Assembly (NCBI RefSeq): GCF_002879885.1
Contig: NZ_PNYA01000001.1
Span: forward strand, 310,001 to 374,000
Length of the DNA stretch: 64,000 nucleotides
Source: Trinickia dabaoshanensis
GTDB taxonomy: Bacteria > Pseudomonadota > Gammaproteobacteria > Burkholderiales > Burkholderiaceae
Direction of reading: 5' to 3'
Part shown: in pieces, positions 10,171 through 19,909 of the stretch
How positions within the stretch are numbered: position 1 is the first letter of the stretch
Layout: every line of letters begins with the position of its first letter
Notes under the pieces: generated by a model
Databases searched by the model: none
Told to the model about the DNA's origin: nothing
The model's input: the letters and a program-made list of their open reading frames with translations, nothing else
Translations under genes and position numbers: made by a program

Positions 10171-10586
10171 GCTGCTACTTCCTTTGAACGCATCGCACGG
10201 CATCGAAGCCGCCCGATGCGCGATAACGATGGGGACGGAAATCTATAGCGATGCACCTATCGAACGAAGGCCCGAATCGGCAGAGTGGCGTCCCACGCAT
10301 TGCTCAGTTGTCCTAATTAATCGGCGCGGAATCGACGAGAACGTTTGCGCACGACATCGAATGTGAACCGGACGTTCCAGATAGATGGCGCTCAGTGCGG
10401 GCTTGCCGAGACGCAGATGCAAAGCTGCGTCCTCGGGGTTACCGCATGCAATATCGGCGTCTACGGCGACATGCTTGAGGTCGTGCGGCAAAAAAACAAA
10501 CGGGGTGCGGAACGGAAAGACGCGCGGCAAGCGACGTGATCGAACGCCGGAAAAGCAAAAACCCGCCGGAGGCGGGTTTTCGTATT
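10171..10586. other. intergenic region between chemoreceptor and tRNA gene
   Basis: About 416 bp. It contains the chemoreceptor ribosome-binding site (10171-10190) and, at its far end, the tRNA terminator. Short open frames here have no family resemblance and no good ribosome-binding site. I looked for a flagellar sigma-28 promoter for the receptor and found no convincing one. Confidence 0.5.
10557..10580 (-). terminator. rho-independent terminator of tRNA-fMet
   Basis: Read on the minus strand: arms AAAACCCGCC and GGCGGGTTTT around a 3-base loop, ending in five T. It starts 7 bp beyond the tRNA 3' end. Confidence 0.88.
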
Positions 10587-10663
<77 letters not shown>

Positions 10664-10675
10664 TCAGAGAAATAA

Positions 10676-10704
10676 ATTATATGGGACTTTCATCGCCGCG
10701 TCAA
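10676..10704 (-). promoter_or_regulatory. sigma-70 promoter of tRNA-fMet
   Basis: On the minus strand TTGACG (10704-10699), a 17-bp spacer, and TATAAT (10681-10676). The start point is predicted a few bases before the tRNA 5' end. Near-consensus and correctly spaced, the best promoter in the window. Confidence 0.9.
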
Positions 10705-10821
10705 ACAAAACAGTCGATGATCGTCATCGATGGGCGAGCTGCGTGGTCAATGCGATAAGATCGCATCCGCAAACCACCGAACCGCGCTGAACTTTTTGTC
10801 CAGCACAGACGCATTCAAACC

Positions 10822-11598
10822 ATGAAAATCGCCACCTGGAACGTCAATTCTCTGAAGGTGCGGCAGCAGCACGTGATCGACTGGCTCGAACTGAGTCAGG
10901 TCGACGTGCTGTGCCTGCAGGAATTGAAACTGCCCGACGAAAAATTTCCTCGCGCCGAGCTCGCCGAAAAAGGCTATCGAAGCTGGTTCGCGGGACAAAA
11001 GACCTACAACGGCGTTGCCATTCTCGTGCGTGAAGGCATCGACGTGGACGAATCCGACATCGTCCGCAACATTCCCGGATTCGACGACGAACAACAACGC
11101 GTGATCGCGCTCACCGTGGGCGGCTCGCGCATCGTGTCCGCTTACTTTCCGAACGGACAAGCGCCGGGCACCGAGAAGTTCGCCTATAAGCTGCGCTGGC
11201 TCGACGCGCTGGGCCAATGGCTGCAAGACGAATTGCACCGTCATCCGAAGCTCGCTTTGCTCGGCGACTACAATATCGCCCCCGAGGATCGAGACGTGCA
11301 TGATCCCAAGGCATGGGAAGGCCAAAATCTCGTCTCCCCCGAAGAGCGCGCGGCGTTCGTCAAACTCGTCGGATTGGGTTTCGTCGACGCATTCCGCCAG
11401 TTCGAGCAACCGGAGAAGACGTTCACCTGGTGGGACTACCGCATGCTGGCTTTCCGCCGCAACGCCGGCCTGCGTATCGATCACATCCTGCTCTCCCCCG
11501 CTCTCGCGCAAACGTGCACGCATTGCGAAGTCGACAAGACGCCGCGCAAATGGGATCAACCGTCCGATCACGCCCCCGTGATCGCGCAGCTTTCCTAA
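10822..11598 (+). CDS. xthA: exodeoxyribonuclease III
   Basis: AP endonuclease and 3'-5' exonuclease of base-excision repair, 258 aa, the typical length. Motifs in order: WNVNSLKVR, the metal-binding Glu in LQELKLP, the active-site region GDYNIAPEDRDVHDP, WWDYR, RIDHILLS, and the terminal SDHAPV with the catalytic Asp-His pair. All key residues are present. It converges with ntrC, separated by 165 bp that include the ntrC terminator. Confidence 0.95.
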   Translation: MKIATWNVNSLKVRQQHVIDWLELSQVDVLCLQELKLPDEKFPRAELAEKGYRSWFAGQKTYNGVAILVREGIDVDESDIVRNIPGFDDEQQRVIALTVGGSRIVSAYFPNGQAPGTEKFAYKLRWLDALGQWLQDELHRHPKLALLGDYNIAPEDRDVHDPKAWEGQNLVSPEERAAFVKLVGLGFVDAFRQFEQPEKTFTWWDYRMLAFRRNAGLRIDHILLSPALAQTCTHCEVDKTPRKWDQPSDHAPVIAQLS

Positions 11599-11700
11599 TT
11601 CGTCCACCTGGTCCACCTCGCCCACCTCGCCAACCCAGCCGAGCTCGGCAGCCTTGGCGGTCACGCGCGAGACAGACGAAGCCGAACCGCGCGCCGCAAT

Positions 11701-11733
11701 TAAAAGGCCGGCGCTCGCATCGAGCCGCCGGCC
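11701..11733 (-). terminator. terminator downstream of ntrC
   Basis: On the minus strand GGCCGGCG-GCTCG / CGAGCGCCGGCC (12 pairs with one bulge) followed by TTTTAA. Positioned just past the ntrC stop, between convergent genes. Confidence 0.75.
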
Positions 11734-11763
11734 TGAATATCGCGCGCTACCGCTTCGCGCGCA

Positions 11764-13284
<1,521 letters not shown>

Positions 13285-13297
13285 GGAGTGGGTCTTA

Positions 13298-14467
13298 TCA
13301 ATTGACGAGCGGCAACAAAATCTGAAACTCGGTGTGTCCGGGGCGGCTCTCGACCTCGATCAAACCGTCATGCTGCTGCACGAAGGTTTGCGCGAGCGTC
13401 AGCCCGAGGCCGCTGCCGTCTTCGCGGCCGGACACCAGTGGATAAAAAATGCGATCGCGAATGTCTTCGGGTATTCCGGGGCCGTTGTCGATGACACGCA
13501 AATCCAATGCCAATTTGAATAGGCGCTTGGATATCGTCACCTTGCGGGCCACGCGCGTGCGCAACGCAATGCGTGCGTCGCCCTGCCCGATTCGTTCGCG
13601 CAGCGCCTGAGCCGCGTTTCGCACGATATTGAGCAGCGCTTGTATGAGCTGCTCTTTGTCGCCCCGCAAGTCAGGCACGCTGACGTCGTAATCGCGCTCG
13701 ATCGTGAGGCCACGCGGAAACTCCGCGAGGATCACCGCACGCACGCGCTCGCACACCTCGTGGATATTGACGTCGCCCACGACATGCGGATGTCGATGCG
13801 GCTCGAGCAGGCGGTCGACGAGCGTTTGCAAACGATCGGATTCCTTGACGATCACCTGCGTGTATTCACGCAACTCCTGCCGCTCGCGCACACCGAGCTC
13901 GAACTCGAGCAGTTGCGCGGCGCCGCGGATGCCCCCCAACGGGTTTTTGATTTCGTGCGCGAGATTGCGGATCAGTTGCTTATTGGCGATCGACAAATCG
14001 TGAATGCGCTCTTCCCGGTCGGTCCGCAAATGACGTTCGTTCTCGAACAACTCGAGCAGGACGTAATCTGGCGCGCTCTCGAGAAATCCGACCACCACGT
14101 GAACATGCAGCGGTTCGCGCCCGGGACGCTCGAGCACCGCATCGAGATGCGTCGCATGAAAACGGTGTTCGGCGATGGCGCCGATCGTCGCGACCAGCTC
14201 GTCGCCATTCGCGAACAACTCCGGCCACGACATCTGCATGAGCTGACGGCGCGACAAATCGAGCATGGATTCGGCCGACGGATTCGCAAAGGCGACGCGC
14301 AGCGTCCGTTTTTCGAGCACGAGCGTGACCGTTGGCAGTGCCTCGAGGCCAGGCAGCAAGCCCGATTGGGTCAGCGCCGCATCGTCGGAAAGCGGCTCGG
14401 CCCCACCTGTCTTCGGTTTCATCAAGTTCCTGAGCACCATCGTCGACTCATGAGCGCGAGTGCGCAT
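13298..14467 (-). CDS. ntrB: nitrogen regulation sensor kinase NtrB
   Basis: Soluble PII-controlled histidine kinase/phosphatase acting on NtrC. N-terminal PAS domain, H-box NLAHEIKNPLGG with the acceptor His, N-box region LNIVRNAAQAL, and G boxes DNGPGIPE and DGSGLGL. 389 aa from the ATG at 14467. An internal ATG at 14440 (380 aa) is equally possible, as neither has a strong ribosome-binding site. Downstream of glnA with the glnA terminator in between, so expression may be by partial read-through. Confidence 0.95.
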   Translation of the reverse strand: MRTRAHESTMVLRNLMKPKTGGAEPLSDDAALTQSGLLPGLEALPTVTLVLEKRTLRVAFANPSAESMLDLSRRQLMQMSWPELFANGDELVATIGAIAEHRFHATHLDAVLERPGREPLHVHVVVGFLESAPDYVLLELFENERHLRTDREERIHDLSIANKQLIRNLAHEIKNPLGGIRGAAQLLEFELGVRERQELREYTQVIVKESDRLQTLVDRLLEPHRHPHVVGDVNIHEVCERVRAVILAEFPRGLTIERDYDVSVPDLRGDKEQLIQALLNIVRNAAQALRERIGQGDARIALRTRVARKVTISKRLFKLALDLRVIDNGPGIPEDIRDRIFYPLVSGREDGSGLGLTLAQTFVQQHDGLIEVESRPGHTEFQILLPLVN

Positions 14468-14473
14468 CGAACG

Positions 14474-14499
14474 AAAAAGGGACGGCGCCGCCGTCCCTT
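14474..14499 (-). terminator. terminator between glnA and ntrB
   Basis: Perfect 10-bp stem AAGGGACGGC / GCCGTCCCTT with a 3-base loop. On the minus strand it ends in a run of five T. It would attenuate transcription from glnA into ntrBC, which fits the higher need for GlnA than for NtrBC. Confidence 0.85.
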
Positions 14500-14611
14500 C
14501 GAGACCGATCGCGGGCCGTTCGCGTCACGACGCACGGGCACGCCGAGCGCGAACCTCCCAGAGCTTCACGAGCGCTTCGCCGACGACAAGGGACGAAGCG
14601 CATCGCGTTGC

Positions 14612-16027
14612 TTACAGCGAGTAGTACATTTCGAACTCGATCGGATGCGTCGTCATGCGCAGGCGTTGCAGCTCGCCTTCCTTCAGTTCGAGGTACGCGT
14701 CGAGCATGCCGTCGGTGAACACGCCGCCGCGCGTCAGGAACTCGCGATCCTTGTCGAGCGCTTCGAGTGCTTGGTCCAGACCCGCGCAAACCGTCGGGAT
14801 CTTCGCGTCCTCTTCGGGCGGCAAATCGTACAGATTCTTGTCGGCGGCTTCGCCCGGATGGATCTTGTTCTGCACGCCGTCCAAACCGGCCATCATCAGC
14901 GCCGAGAAGCACAGGTACGGATTGGCCATCGGATCCGGGAAGCGGGTTTCGATACGGCGGCCCTTCGGGTTGCTCACGTGCGGAATACGGATCGATGCCG
15001 AACGGTTGCGCGCCGAGTAAGCGAGCTTGACCGGTGCTTCGAAGTGCGGCACGAGACGCTTGTACGAGTTCGTCGTCGGGTTCGTGATCGCGTTCAGCGC
15101 GCGAGCGTGCTTAATGATCCCGCCGATGTAGAACAGCGCGAACTCCGAGAGGCCGGCATAGCCGTTGCCCGCGAACAGGTTCTGGCCGTCCTTCCAGATC
15201 GACTGGTGAACGTGCATGCCCGAGCCGTTGTCGCCGACGACGGGCTTCGGCATGAACGTCGCCGTCTTGCCGTACGTGTGCGCGACGTTATGAACGATGT
15301 ACTTGAGCTGTTGCGTCCAGTCGGCGCGTTGCACGAGCGTCGAGAACTTCGTGCCGATCTCGTTTTGGCCTTGGCCGGCGACTTCGTGGTGGTGCACTTC
15401 GACCGGAATGCCGATTTGCTCGAGCAGCAGACACATTTCCGAGCGCATGTCTTGGAACGTATCCACGGGCGCGACCGGGAAGTAGCCGCCCTTCGTGCCG
15501 GGACGATGACCGGTATTGCCGCCTTCGAACTCCTTGCCCGACGACCACGGTGCCTCTTCGGAGCCGATCTTGACGAAGCAGCCCGACATGTCCGTGTTCC
15601 ATTGGACCGAGTCGAAGATGAAGAATTCGGGTTCCGGACCGAAGAACGCGGTGTCGCCCAGGCCCGTACTCTTCAGATAGGCTTCGGCACGCTTGGCGAG
15701 CGAACGCGGATCGCGCTCATAGCCCTTGCCGTCCGCCGGCTCGACGACGTCACAGCTCAATACGAGCGTCGGCTCTTCGTAGAACGGATCGATAAAGGCC
15801 GTGTTGGCATCGGGCATGAGCAGCATGTCCGACGCTTCGATGCCCTTCCAACCGGCGATCGAGGAACCGTCGAACGCATGGCCGCTCTCGAACTTGTCTT
15901 CGTCGAACGCCGACAGCGGCACCGAGACGTGCTGCTCCTTGCCGCGCGTATCGGTGAAGCGAAAGTCGACAAACTTGACGTCCTCGTCCTTCACGAGCTG
16001 CATGACGTCGGCCACGGATTTACTCAT
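14612..16027 (-). CDS. glnA: type I glutamine synthetase
   Basis: ATP-dependent synthesis of glutamine from glutamate and ammonia; cytoplasmic dodecamer. 471 aa from the ATG at 16027, chosen because GGAGAAGAGG precedes it and the family N-terminus is [19 protein letters not shown]; the open frame runs further upstream without similarity. Seen: DGSSI beta-barrel latch region, FGPEPEFF metal-site Glu, [10 protein letters not shown], and the adenylylation Tyr (about Y400) in NLYDLPPEE, implying control by GlnE. Upstream lie a sigma-54 promoter and two NtrC-like sites. Downstream are a terminator and ntrBC. Confidence 0.97.
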   Translation of the reverse strand: MSKSVADVMQLVKDEDVKFVDFRFTDTRGKEQHVSVPLSAFDEDKFESGHAFDGSSIAGWKGIEASDMLLMPDANTAFIDPFYEEPTLVLSCDVVEPADGKGYERDPRSLAKRAEAYLKSTGLGDTAFFGPEPEFFIFDSVQWNTDMSGCFVKIGSEEAPWSSGKEFEGGNTGHRPGTKGGYFPVAPVDTFQDMRSEMCLLLEQIGIPVEVHHHEVAGQGQNEIGTKFSTLVQRADWTQQLKYIVHNVAHTYGKTATFMPKPVVGDNGSGMHVHQSIWKDGQNLFAGNGYAGLSEFALFYIGGIIKHARALNAITNPTTNSYKRLVPHFEAPVKLAYSARNRSASIRIPHVSNPKGRRIETRFPDPMANPYLCFSALMMAGLDGVQNKIHPGEAADKNLYDLPPEEDAKIPTVCAGLDQALEALDKDREFLTRGGVFTDGMLDAYLELKEGELQRLRMTTHPIEFEMYYSL

Positions 16028-16122
16028 ATCCTCTTCTCCATTGATAGGTTCGGCGGTTCTTCGCTTTTCTCGCCCCGGTTCGTACGCCGAGGCTGGTCTT
16101 GCAAGCGATCGCCGCGGATAAA

Positions 16123-16139
16123 AGCAGCTTCCGTGCCAA
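16123..16139 (-). promoter_or_regulatory. sigma-54 (-24/-12) promoter of glnA
   Basis: On the minus strand TTGGCACG-GAAG-CTGCT. The GG and GC dinucleotides are exactly 10 bases apart as sigma-54 requires. It matches TGGCACG-N4-TTGCW except for one base of the -12 element. The start site is predicted near 16111, giving a leader of about 84 nt before the glnA ATG. Confidence 0.82.
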
Positions 16140-16250
16140 GCTAGGTACGGATTGTTCCGCATGTCGGGCAGCGCCTTGCCGGGCCGCGCCCTGCGGCGGA
16201 ACGGGCCACGCACCGCGCTGAACGGAGCGGGCGCCGAGCTGAGCCGCATG

Positions 16251-16267
16251 CGCACCATTTAAGTGCC
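16251..16267. promoter_or_regulatory. NtrC binding site, promoter-proximal
   Basis: CGCACC-N5-AGTGCC, compared with the NtrC dyad TGCACY-N5-RGTGCA: the GCAC/GTGC core is intact in both arms. Centred roughly 148 bp upstream of the predicted glnA start. Confidence 0.7.
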
Positions 16268-16322
16268 ATTTGCGCGTGAAAGGCAGGCCGACGTTTCCAT
16301 TGTGGTGCATTGCCGTAGAAAA

Positions 16323-16339
16323 TGCACATCTTTGGCGCA
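16323..16339. promoter_or_regulatory. NtrC binding site, promoter-distal
   Basis: TGCACA-N5-GGCGCA, one mismatch in each arm of the NtrC dyad TGCACY-N5-RGTGCA. Centre 72 bp from the proximal site. Paired upstream sites are the normal arrangement for an NtrC enhancer. Confidence 0.65.
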
Positions 16340-16433
16340 CTCGCGCGCTTCGCGGTGCGTCGCCGTTGTGCGAGACCTACGGATGCGGCTGAGCGCTAGA
16401 ATGTCTCTTTACGAACCGAGGAGACGAGCGGTC

Positions 16434-16901
16434 ATGAGCTCACTGGACCAAATCTTCACGAAGGCCGGCGCGCGCCGCGCCGAGCACCAACTCCCCTATG
16501 CAGGAGCCGTATCGCCGAGCGAAGCCTTCGAGTTGTTGCAACTCGACCCCAAGGCGCGTCTCGTCGATGTGCGCACCCGCGCCGAACTCGATTGGGTCGG
16601 TCGTCCCCTGGTGGGCGACGGGCAGTACGTCCACATCGAATGGACGCGCTATCCGGGCGGCGTGCCCAACGCCGAGTTCCTCGACCAATTGAAACAAGCG
16701 GTGCCTTCGGCGGACACGCCCGTGCTCTTCCTGTGCCGCAGCGCGGCGCGTTCCAAGTTGGCGGCCGTCGCGGCCGCGCAAGCGGGCTTCGAGAAGGCCT
16801 ACGATCTATTGGAAGGATTCGAGGGCGACAAGGACGGCAATGGTCACCGAAAAACCGTTACGGGGTGGTGCTTCCGCGGACTGCCTTGGATCGGGGCTTG
16901 A
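16434..16901 (+). CDS. rhodanese-like domain protein
   Basis: Single-domain sulfurtransferase-type protein, 155 aa from the ATG at 16434; the open frame upstream is not conserved in character. Contains VDVRTRAELDWVG, YVHIEW, and the active-site loop CRSAARS with the persulfide-forming Cys, then a C-terminal FEGDKDGNGHR and GWCFRGLPW. Divergent from glnA. Its 3' end is overlapped by 58 bp by an opposite-strand ORF that belongs to a low-GC insert. Physiological substrate unknown. Confidence 0.9.
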   Translation: MSSLDQIFTKAGARRAEHQLPYAGAVSPSEAFELLQLDPKARLVDVRTRAELDWVGRPLVGDGQYVHIEWTRYPGGVPNAEFLDQLKQAVPSADTPVLFLCRSAARSKLAAVAAAQAGFEKAYDLLEGFEGDKDGNGHRKTVTGWCFRGLPWIGA

Positions 16902-17164
16902 GAGGGAACGCGGACGGTATAGAGCCAATTGAATTCGAGCGTGCCATCAGCCCGGACGAACTCGAGTGGTGGCCCGAATCGATGCGCCTGGAAAGGCGAC
17001 GCCGTTTTTACGTACCGCGCGTCATGCGACGCGCGGACGAATTCGGTGTCCGGCGCATAGGCGTAGGTACGGCGACCGAGCGCCCGGAGAATCTGCTCGA
17101 CCGACGGAATCCATTCCTCGAACTCCTTCGGCAACTTCGTTTCAACTTGATCGCTGATGGACAT
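16844..17164 (-). CDS. hypothetical protein, 106 aa, second gene of low-GC module
   Basis: I do not recognise this family. Start at the ATG at 17164, 10 bp after the 224-aa gene, so the two are probably co-transcribed. Soluble and rather basic at its end, with an acidic N-terminal helix (KLPKEFEEWIPSVEQILRAL) and a middle with aromatic residues. The last 19 or so codons run antisense through the 3' end of the rhodanese gene, so the C-terminus looks borrowed rather than native, as if the gene was cut on insertion. Operon position after an HTH protein suggests a toxin-antitoxin-like or regulator-effector pair, but no toxin fold is recognised. Confidence 0.6.
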   Translation of the reverse strand: MSISDQVETKLPKEFEEWIPSVEQILRALGRRTYAYAPDTEFVRASHDARYVKTASPFQAHRFGPPLEFVRADGTLEFNWLYTVRVPSQAPIQGSPRKHHPVTVFR

Positions 17165-17174
17165 ATCGACTTGT

Positions 17175-17849
17175 TTAGCCCGGGTCAGCAACCTCCATCG
17201 TGGCAAGCGCAACGACTTTGTCGAGACGCGCGTTTTCGGCCAGCGCCAACATTCGAACCTGTGCGGGCGTAAGCGTGCCCCGATCCTCGAATGCCAGGCC
17301 CGCAAGCACTTCGGCGGGCGACAACTCATTGAGCGCATCTCGCTCCGTCACGAAAAAGGTATTGACCTGTATCCTCGATTTCCTGCCGAGTATCTCTAGT
17401 ACGCGAGGCAGCAGTGAAGGGATATTCCCGACAAACTGCCAAGCTGGATAAGCACGTCCGTTTTTCATTCCCATCGGAACCACGCTATAAAACTTCACGT
17501 GATCCGCCCGATAAAGCGTGGTCTTCGACATGCCTGTACGCGAAATGATCTCTTCAGGGCTCAGCTTCGTAACCGGCAACGATGGGGGGGGAGCGGCGCA
17601 TTCGACCGAGCTGTCGCGTATGAGAAGCTCGGCCAGCTTAATTTCAAGCGCACGCTTGGCTGGTTTGCTCGCGACCAAACGACGATTCGCGGTGGCCGAG
17701 TGCTCGCGCAGCGGGTCGAACACAACCTTGAGCAGCTCGTCCGCCAACCGGTCGATCAGCAGGCGTGGATCGCCCGCATACTGACCGTTGACGATGGCCC
17801 GCAGGTCCGCCTTCGTTACTGCTCCACTTCCCTTCGTTGCACGTTCCAT
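17175..17849 (-). CDS. HTH-containing hypothetical protein, first gene of low-GC module
   Basis: 224 aa. N-terminal half is helical (LIDRLADELLKVVFDPLREH). A central stretch LSPEEIISRTGMSKTTLYRAD reads as a helix-turn-helix followed by a basic-aromatic wing and AYPAWQF, like excisionase/MerR-type DNA binders. The C-terminal part (about 150-215: FFVTERDALNELSPAEVLAGL) vaguely recalls the C-terminal domain of Xre/MbcA/ParS antitoxins; that resemblance is from memory and weak. Two 60-base lines inside it count to about 47-48% GC by eye, against about 70% for a line in the neighbouring CinA-like gene, so it is probably acquired. Direct repeats lie in its promoter region. Confidence 0.7.
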   Translation of the reverse strand: MERATKGSGAVTKADLRAIVNGQYAGDPRLLIDRLADELLKVVFDPLREHSATANRRLVASKPAKRALEIKLAELLIRDSSVECAAPPPSLPVTKLSPEEIISRTGMSKTTLYRADHVKFYSVVPMGMKNGRAYPAWQFVGNIPSLLPRVLEILGRKSRIQVNTFFVTERDALNELSPAEVLAGLAFEDRGTLTPAQVRMLALAENARLDKVVALATMEVADPG

Positions 17850-18250
17850 TACGACTCCTTCAAGCAGAGAACCAAGGGCGGTGCCCCTGCCGGTACAATC
17901 GCGCGAGATCGCGAAGCGAGGCTGCGCGTACCGATACGCGCACGGGCACTGCCAATGCGTTTATTGTACATGTGTTTTCCCATTTTTCCCATTTGAACCA
18001 TTTTTCCCAAGCCGCTCGGCGACGATAGGACCCAGTGCGCTTGCACAGCGAGAACGGCGCCGAACAGTCGCTTGCAGCGTAAAGCCGGTGGCCGCCAAGA
18101 CGCGCCGATTCAAGCCGGGCTCGGACCGATTTCCTGGGCGTTACCCCATTCGGCCAAAGAGAGAGGAAAGGACGAGAGAAACGACAACCGGCGATGCGCC
18201 GGCCACGTCGATGGATAAGAGGGAGCACGCGAATGCGTGCCCCGGTAGGA
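17850..18250. other. intergenic region of the low-GC insert
   Basis: 401 bp with no convincing gene. It holds the promoter region and repeats of the 224-aa gene (17963-18008), then returns to high GC by about 18010. A hairpin-like sequence near 18224-18243 (GCACGC/GCGTGC) has no T tract. Confidence 0.5.
17980..18008 (-). repeat. 11-bp direct repeats at the promoter of the HTH module
   Basis: CCATTTTTCCC occurs at 17980-17990 and again at 17998-18008, an 18-bp period on one face of the helix. On the minus strand they read GGGAAAAATGG. They overlap the expected -35 position (17986-17991, TGGGAA) of a promoter whose -10 would be TACAAT at 17968-17963, 17 bp away. This suggests an operator for the HTH protein itself. 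Confidence 0.6.
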
Positions 18251-19075
18251 TCAGCGCTCTTCCGGCTCGACGATATCGCCGCCGAGCAGGTGCACGCCTT
18301 CTCTGAGCTTGACGAATGCGGCGGCCACCGCCTCCGGCTCGCCTTTGACGCCCAGGTCGATGTGCCGCCGGACGAAAACGCCGCCGCGTTCGGCATCGCC
18401 GACGCTCGGTAGACTAAACACCCGCACGCCCGGAAAATCGGCTTCGATTTTTTCCATGAGCGGCGTGAGCGTCGACTCCATCAACTCGAACACATACAGC
18501 GAACGCTCGGCGTGCGCGACGGCATGGTGCAAATGCGCGTATTTCGTATCGAGCACCCATTCGATCATCGGCCAGGCCATCACCGGAAAACCCGGCACGA
18601 AGTGATGATCGCCCACGGAAAAACCCGGAATCTTGTTGTAGCCGTTCGGAATGATCGCGGCGCCGCGCGGAAAGACGCCCATGTTCAGGCGATGGAGGTT
18701 CTCGGGGGCATCGAAGTCGATCGGCTCCGATGCGCTCCCCGGGTGCGATGCCGCTTGCATCTCGCGAATGCGCGACCGGATGAGTTCGGCCGCTTCGGGA
18801 TGCAGTTCCAACGGCACGCCGAGCGCCTGGGCCGCGCACTGGCGCGTGTGGTCGTCGGGGGTGGCCCCGATCCCGCCCGTCGAAAAAACGATATCGCCGG
18901 AAGCAAAGGTGCGCGTAAGCGTAGCCTTGATCCGCTCGGGATCGTCGCCGACATATTCGGCCCAAGCCAAGGCCAGACCGCGCGCGCTCAGCAGTTCGAT
19001 GACCTTCGGCAGGTGCTTGTCGACGCGCCGTCCCGAAAGAATCTCATCCCCGATAATGATCACCCCGAATGCCAT
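18251..19075 (-). CDS. CinA-type molybdopterin-binding domain protein
   Basis: 274 aa, consisting of the N-terminal MoaB/Mog-like domain of CinA (competence/damage-inducible protein A) without the C-terminal nicotinamide-nucleotide amidase domain. Seen: IIGDEILSGRRVDKHL, the phosphate-binding STGGIGATPDD, and PGFPVMAWPM. Stand-alone versions are common in betaproteobacteria and may act as pyrophosphatases, by analogy with CinA/COG1058 proteins. Last gene of a tightly spaced run (9 bp after the EI24 gene). Confidence 0.9.
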   Translation of the reverse strand: MAFGVIIIGDEILSGRRVDKHLPKVIELLSARGLALAWAEYVGDDPERIKATLTRTFASGDIVFSTGGIGATPDDHTRQCAAQALGVPLELHPEAAELIRSRIREMQAASHPGSASEPIDFDAPENLHRLNMGVFPRGAAIIPNGYNKIPGFSVGDHHFVPGFPVMAWPMIEWVLDTKYAHLHHAVAHAERSLYVFELMESTLTPLMEKIEADFPGVRVFSLPSVGDAERGGVFVRRHIDLGVKGEPEAVAAAFVKLREGVHLLGGDIVEPEER

Positions 19076-19084
19076 AAACCGCCC

Positions 19085-19897
19085 TCACATGGATGGAAGC
19101 GCCTCGTCCGCGCGTAGCCGCCGCAAAGCGTCGAGGCAATAGTGGCCGAACCAAAGCGCCGAAAACACGAGGATAAACGCATAGATCCAGATCGTGGCGG
19201 CGGTGATCACCGGAAATAGCACGACGAGCCAAACGGACCACGCCCAAATCAGCGTCGGCACGGTCCCCATCAAGCCCGTCGCAACGCCGATCGCGAATAG
19301 CGGCCCTCGATGCCGGCGAATGAGTGCTCGCCGTTCGTCGGGGCTCGCGTGCAGCGCGAGCGCATCGTAGGTCATGACGCGGTAAGTCAGCCAACCCCAC
19401 AGCAGCGGCGGAATGACGGCGAACAGCGGCGGAAAGAGCCACAGCGGCAGCGTGACGATGAACAGCACGATACCGACGATGGCCGTGACGAGCGAGTGCG
19501 CGAGCGAGCCGTACCACGACCCGCCGCGGCGCTGCTCGAGATCGGCGAAGCGGCGCAGTGACAGATGCCGTACGACGAGCGGCATCGAGATCGTCGCAAT
19601 CAACAGCAACACCGTCGTGACGATCAGCGGAATGGACAGCGCGACGACGATGAACGGCGCCAGCGCGGCATGCAGCGAGCTGAGCCCAATCCAGGCGAAC
19701 GCGTGATCGAGCGCGGAGCCGAACCAGGAATCGGCAAGCCAGGCGCGCGCGGCGCCGACGAGCGGCTGCCACATGAACCAGAAAAATGCGCCCCAGCCCA
19801 CCGCGGCCACCGCAAACGGCATGAAAGTCAGCCATAGCATGCGCGGATGCAGCACGCTGGCCGTAGCTTTTCCGAGCGATCGCAAAAAGCCGCTCAT
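19085..19897 (-). CDS. EI24 domain membrane protein (CysZ-like)
   Basis: 270 aa inner-membrane protein with several hydrophobic helices (LTFMPFAVAAVGWGAFFWFM; PFIVVALSIPLIVTTVLLLI; IVGIVLFIVTLPLWLFPPLF; a C-terminal pair). Belongs to the EI24/CysZ family; CysZ is a sulfate importer, but sulfate transport here is not shown by the context. Spaced 12 bp after the sterol desaturase gene and 9 bp before the CinA-like gene. Confidence 0.85.
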   Translation of the reverse strand: MSGFLRSLGKATASVLHPRMLWLTFMPFAVAAVGWGAFFWFMWQPLVGAARAWLADSWFGSALDHAFAWIGLSSLHAALAPFIVVALSIPLIVTTVLLLIATISMPLVVRHLSLRRFADLEQRRGGSWYGSLAHSLVTAIVGIVLFIVTLPLWLFPPLFAVIPPLLWGWLTYRVMTYDALALHASPDERRALIRRHRGPLFAIGVATGLMGTVPTLIWAWSVWLVVLFPVITAATIWIYAFILVFSALWFGHYCLDALRRLRADEALPSM

Positions 19898-19909
19898 ACT
19901 AGGGCTCCG

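Noticed and set aside
10243-10540. Possible small genes in the gap before tRNA-fMet
   Set aside because: Frames on both strands lack ribosome-binding sites and family resemblance.
13640-16144. 834-codon open frame on the plus strand across ntrB and glnA
   Set aside because: It is exactly antisense to two well-conserved genes, has biased Arg/Asp/Leu composition typical of reverse frames in high-GC DNA, and lacks a ribosome-binding site.
16256-16275. Second sigma-54 promoter for glnA at the TGGCAC on the minus strand
   Set aside because: The -12 GC is not at the required 10-base spacing from GG; this TGGCAC belongs to the NtrC-like dyad instead.
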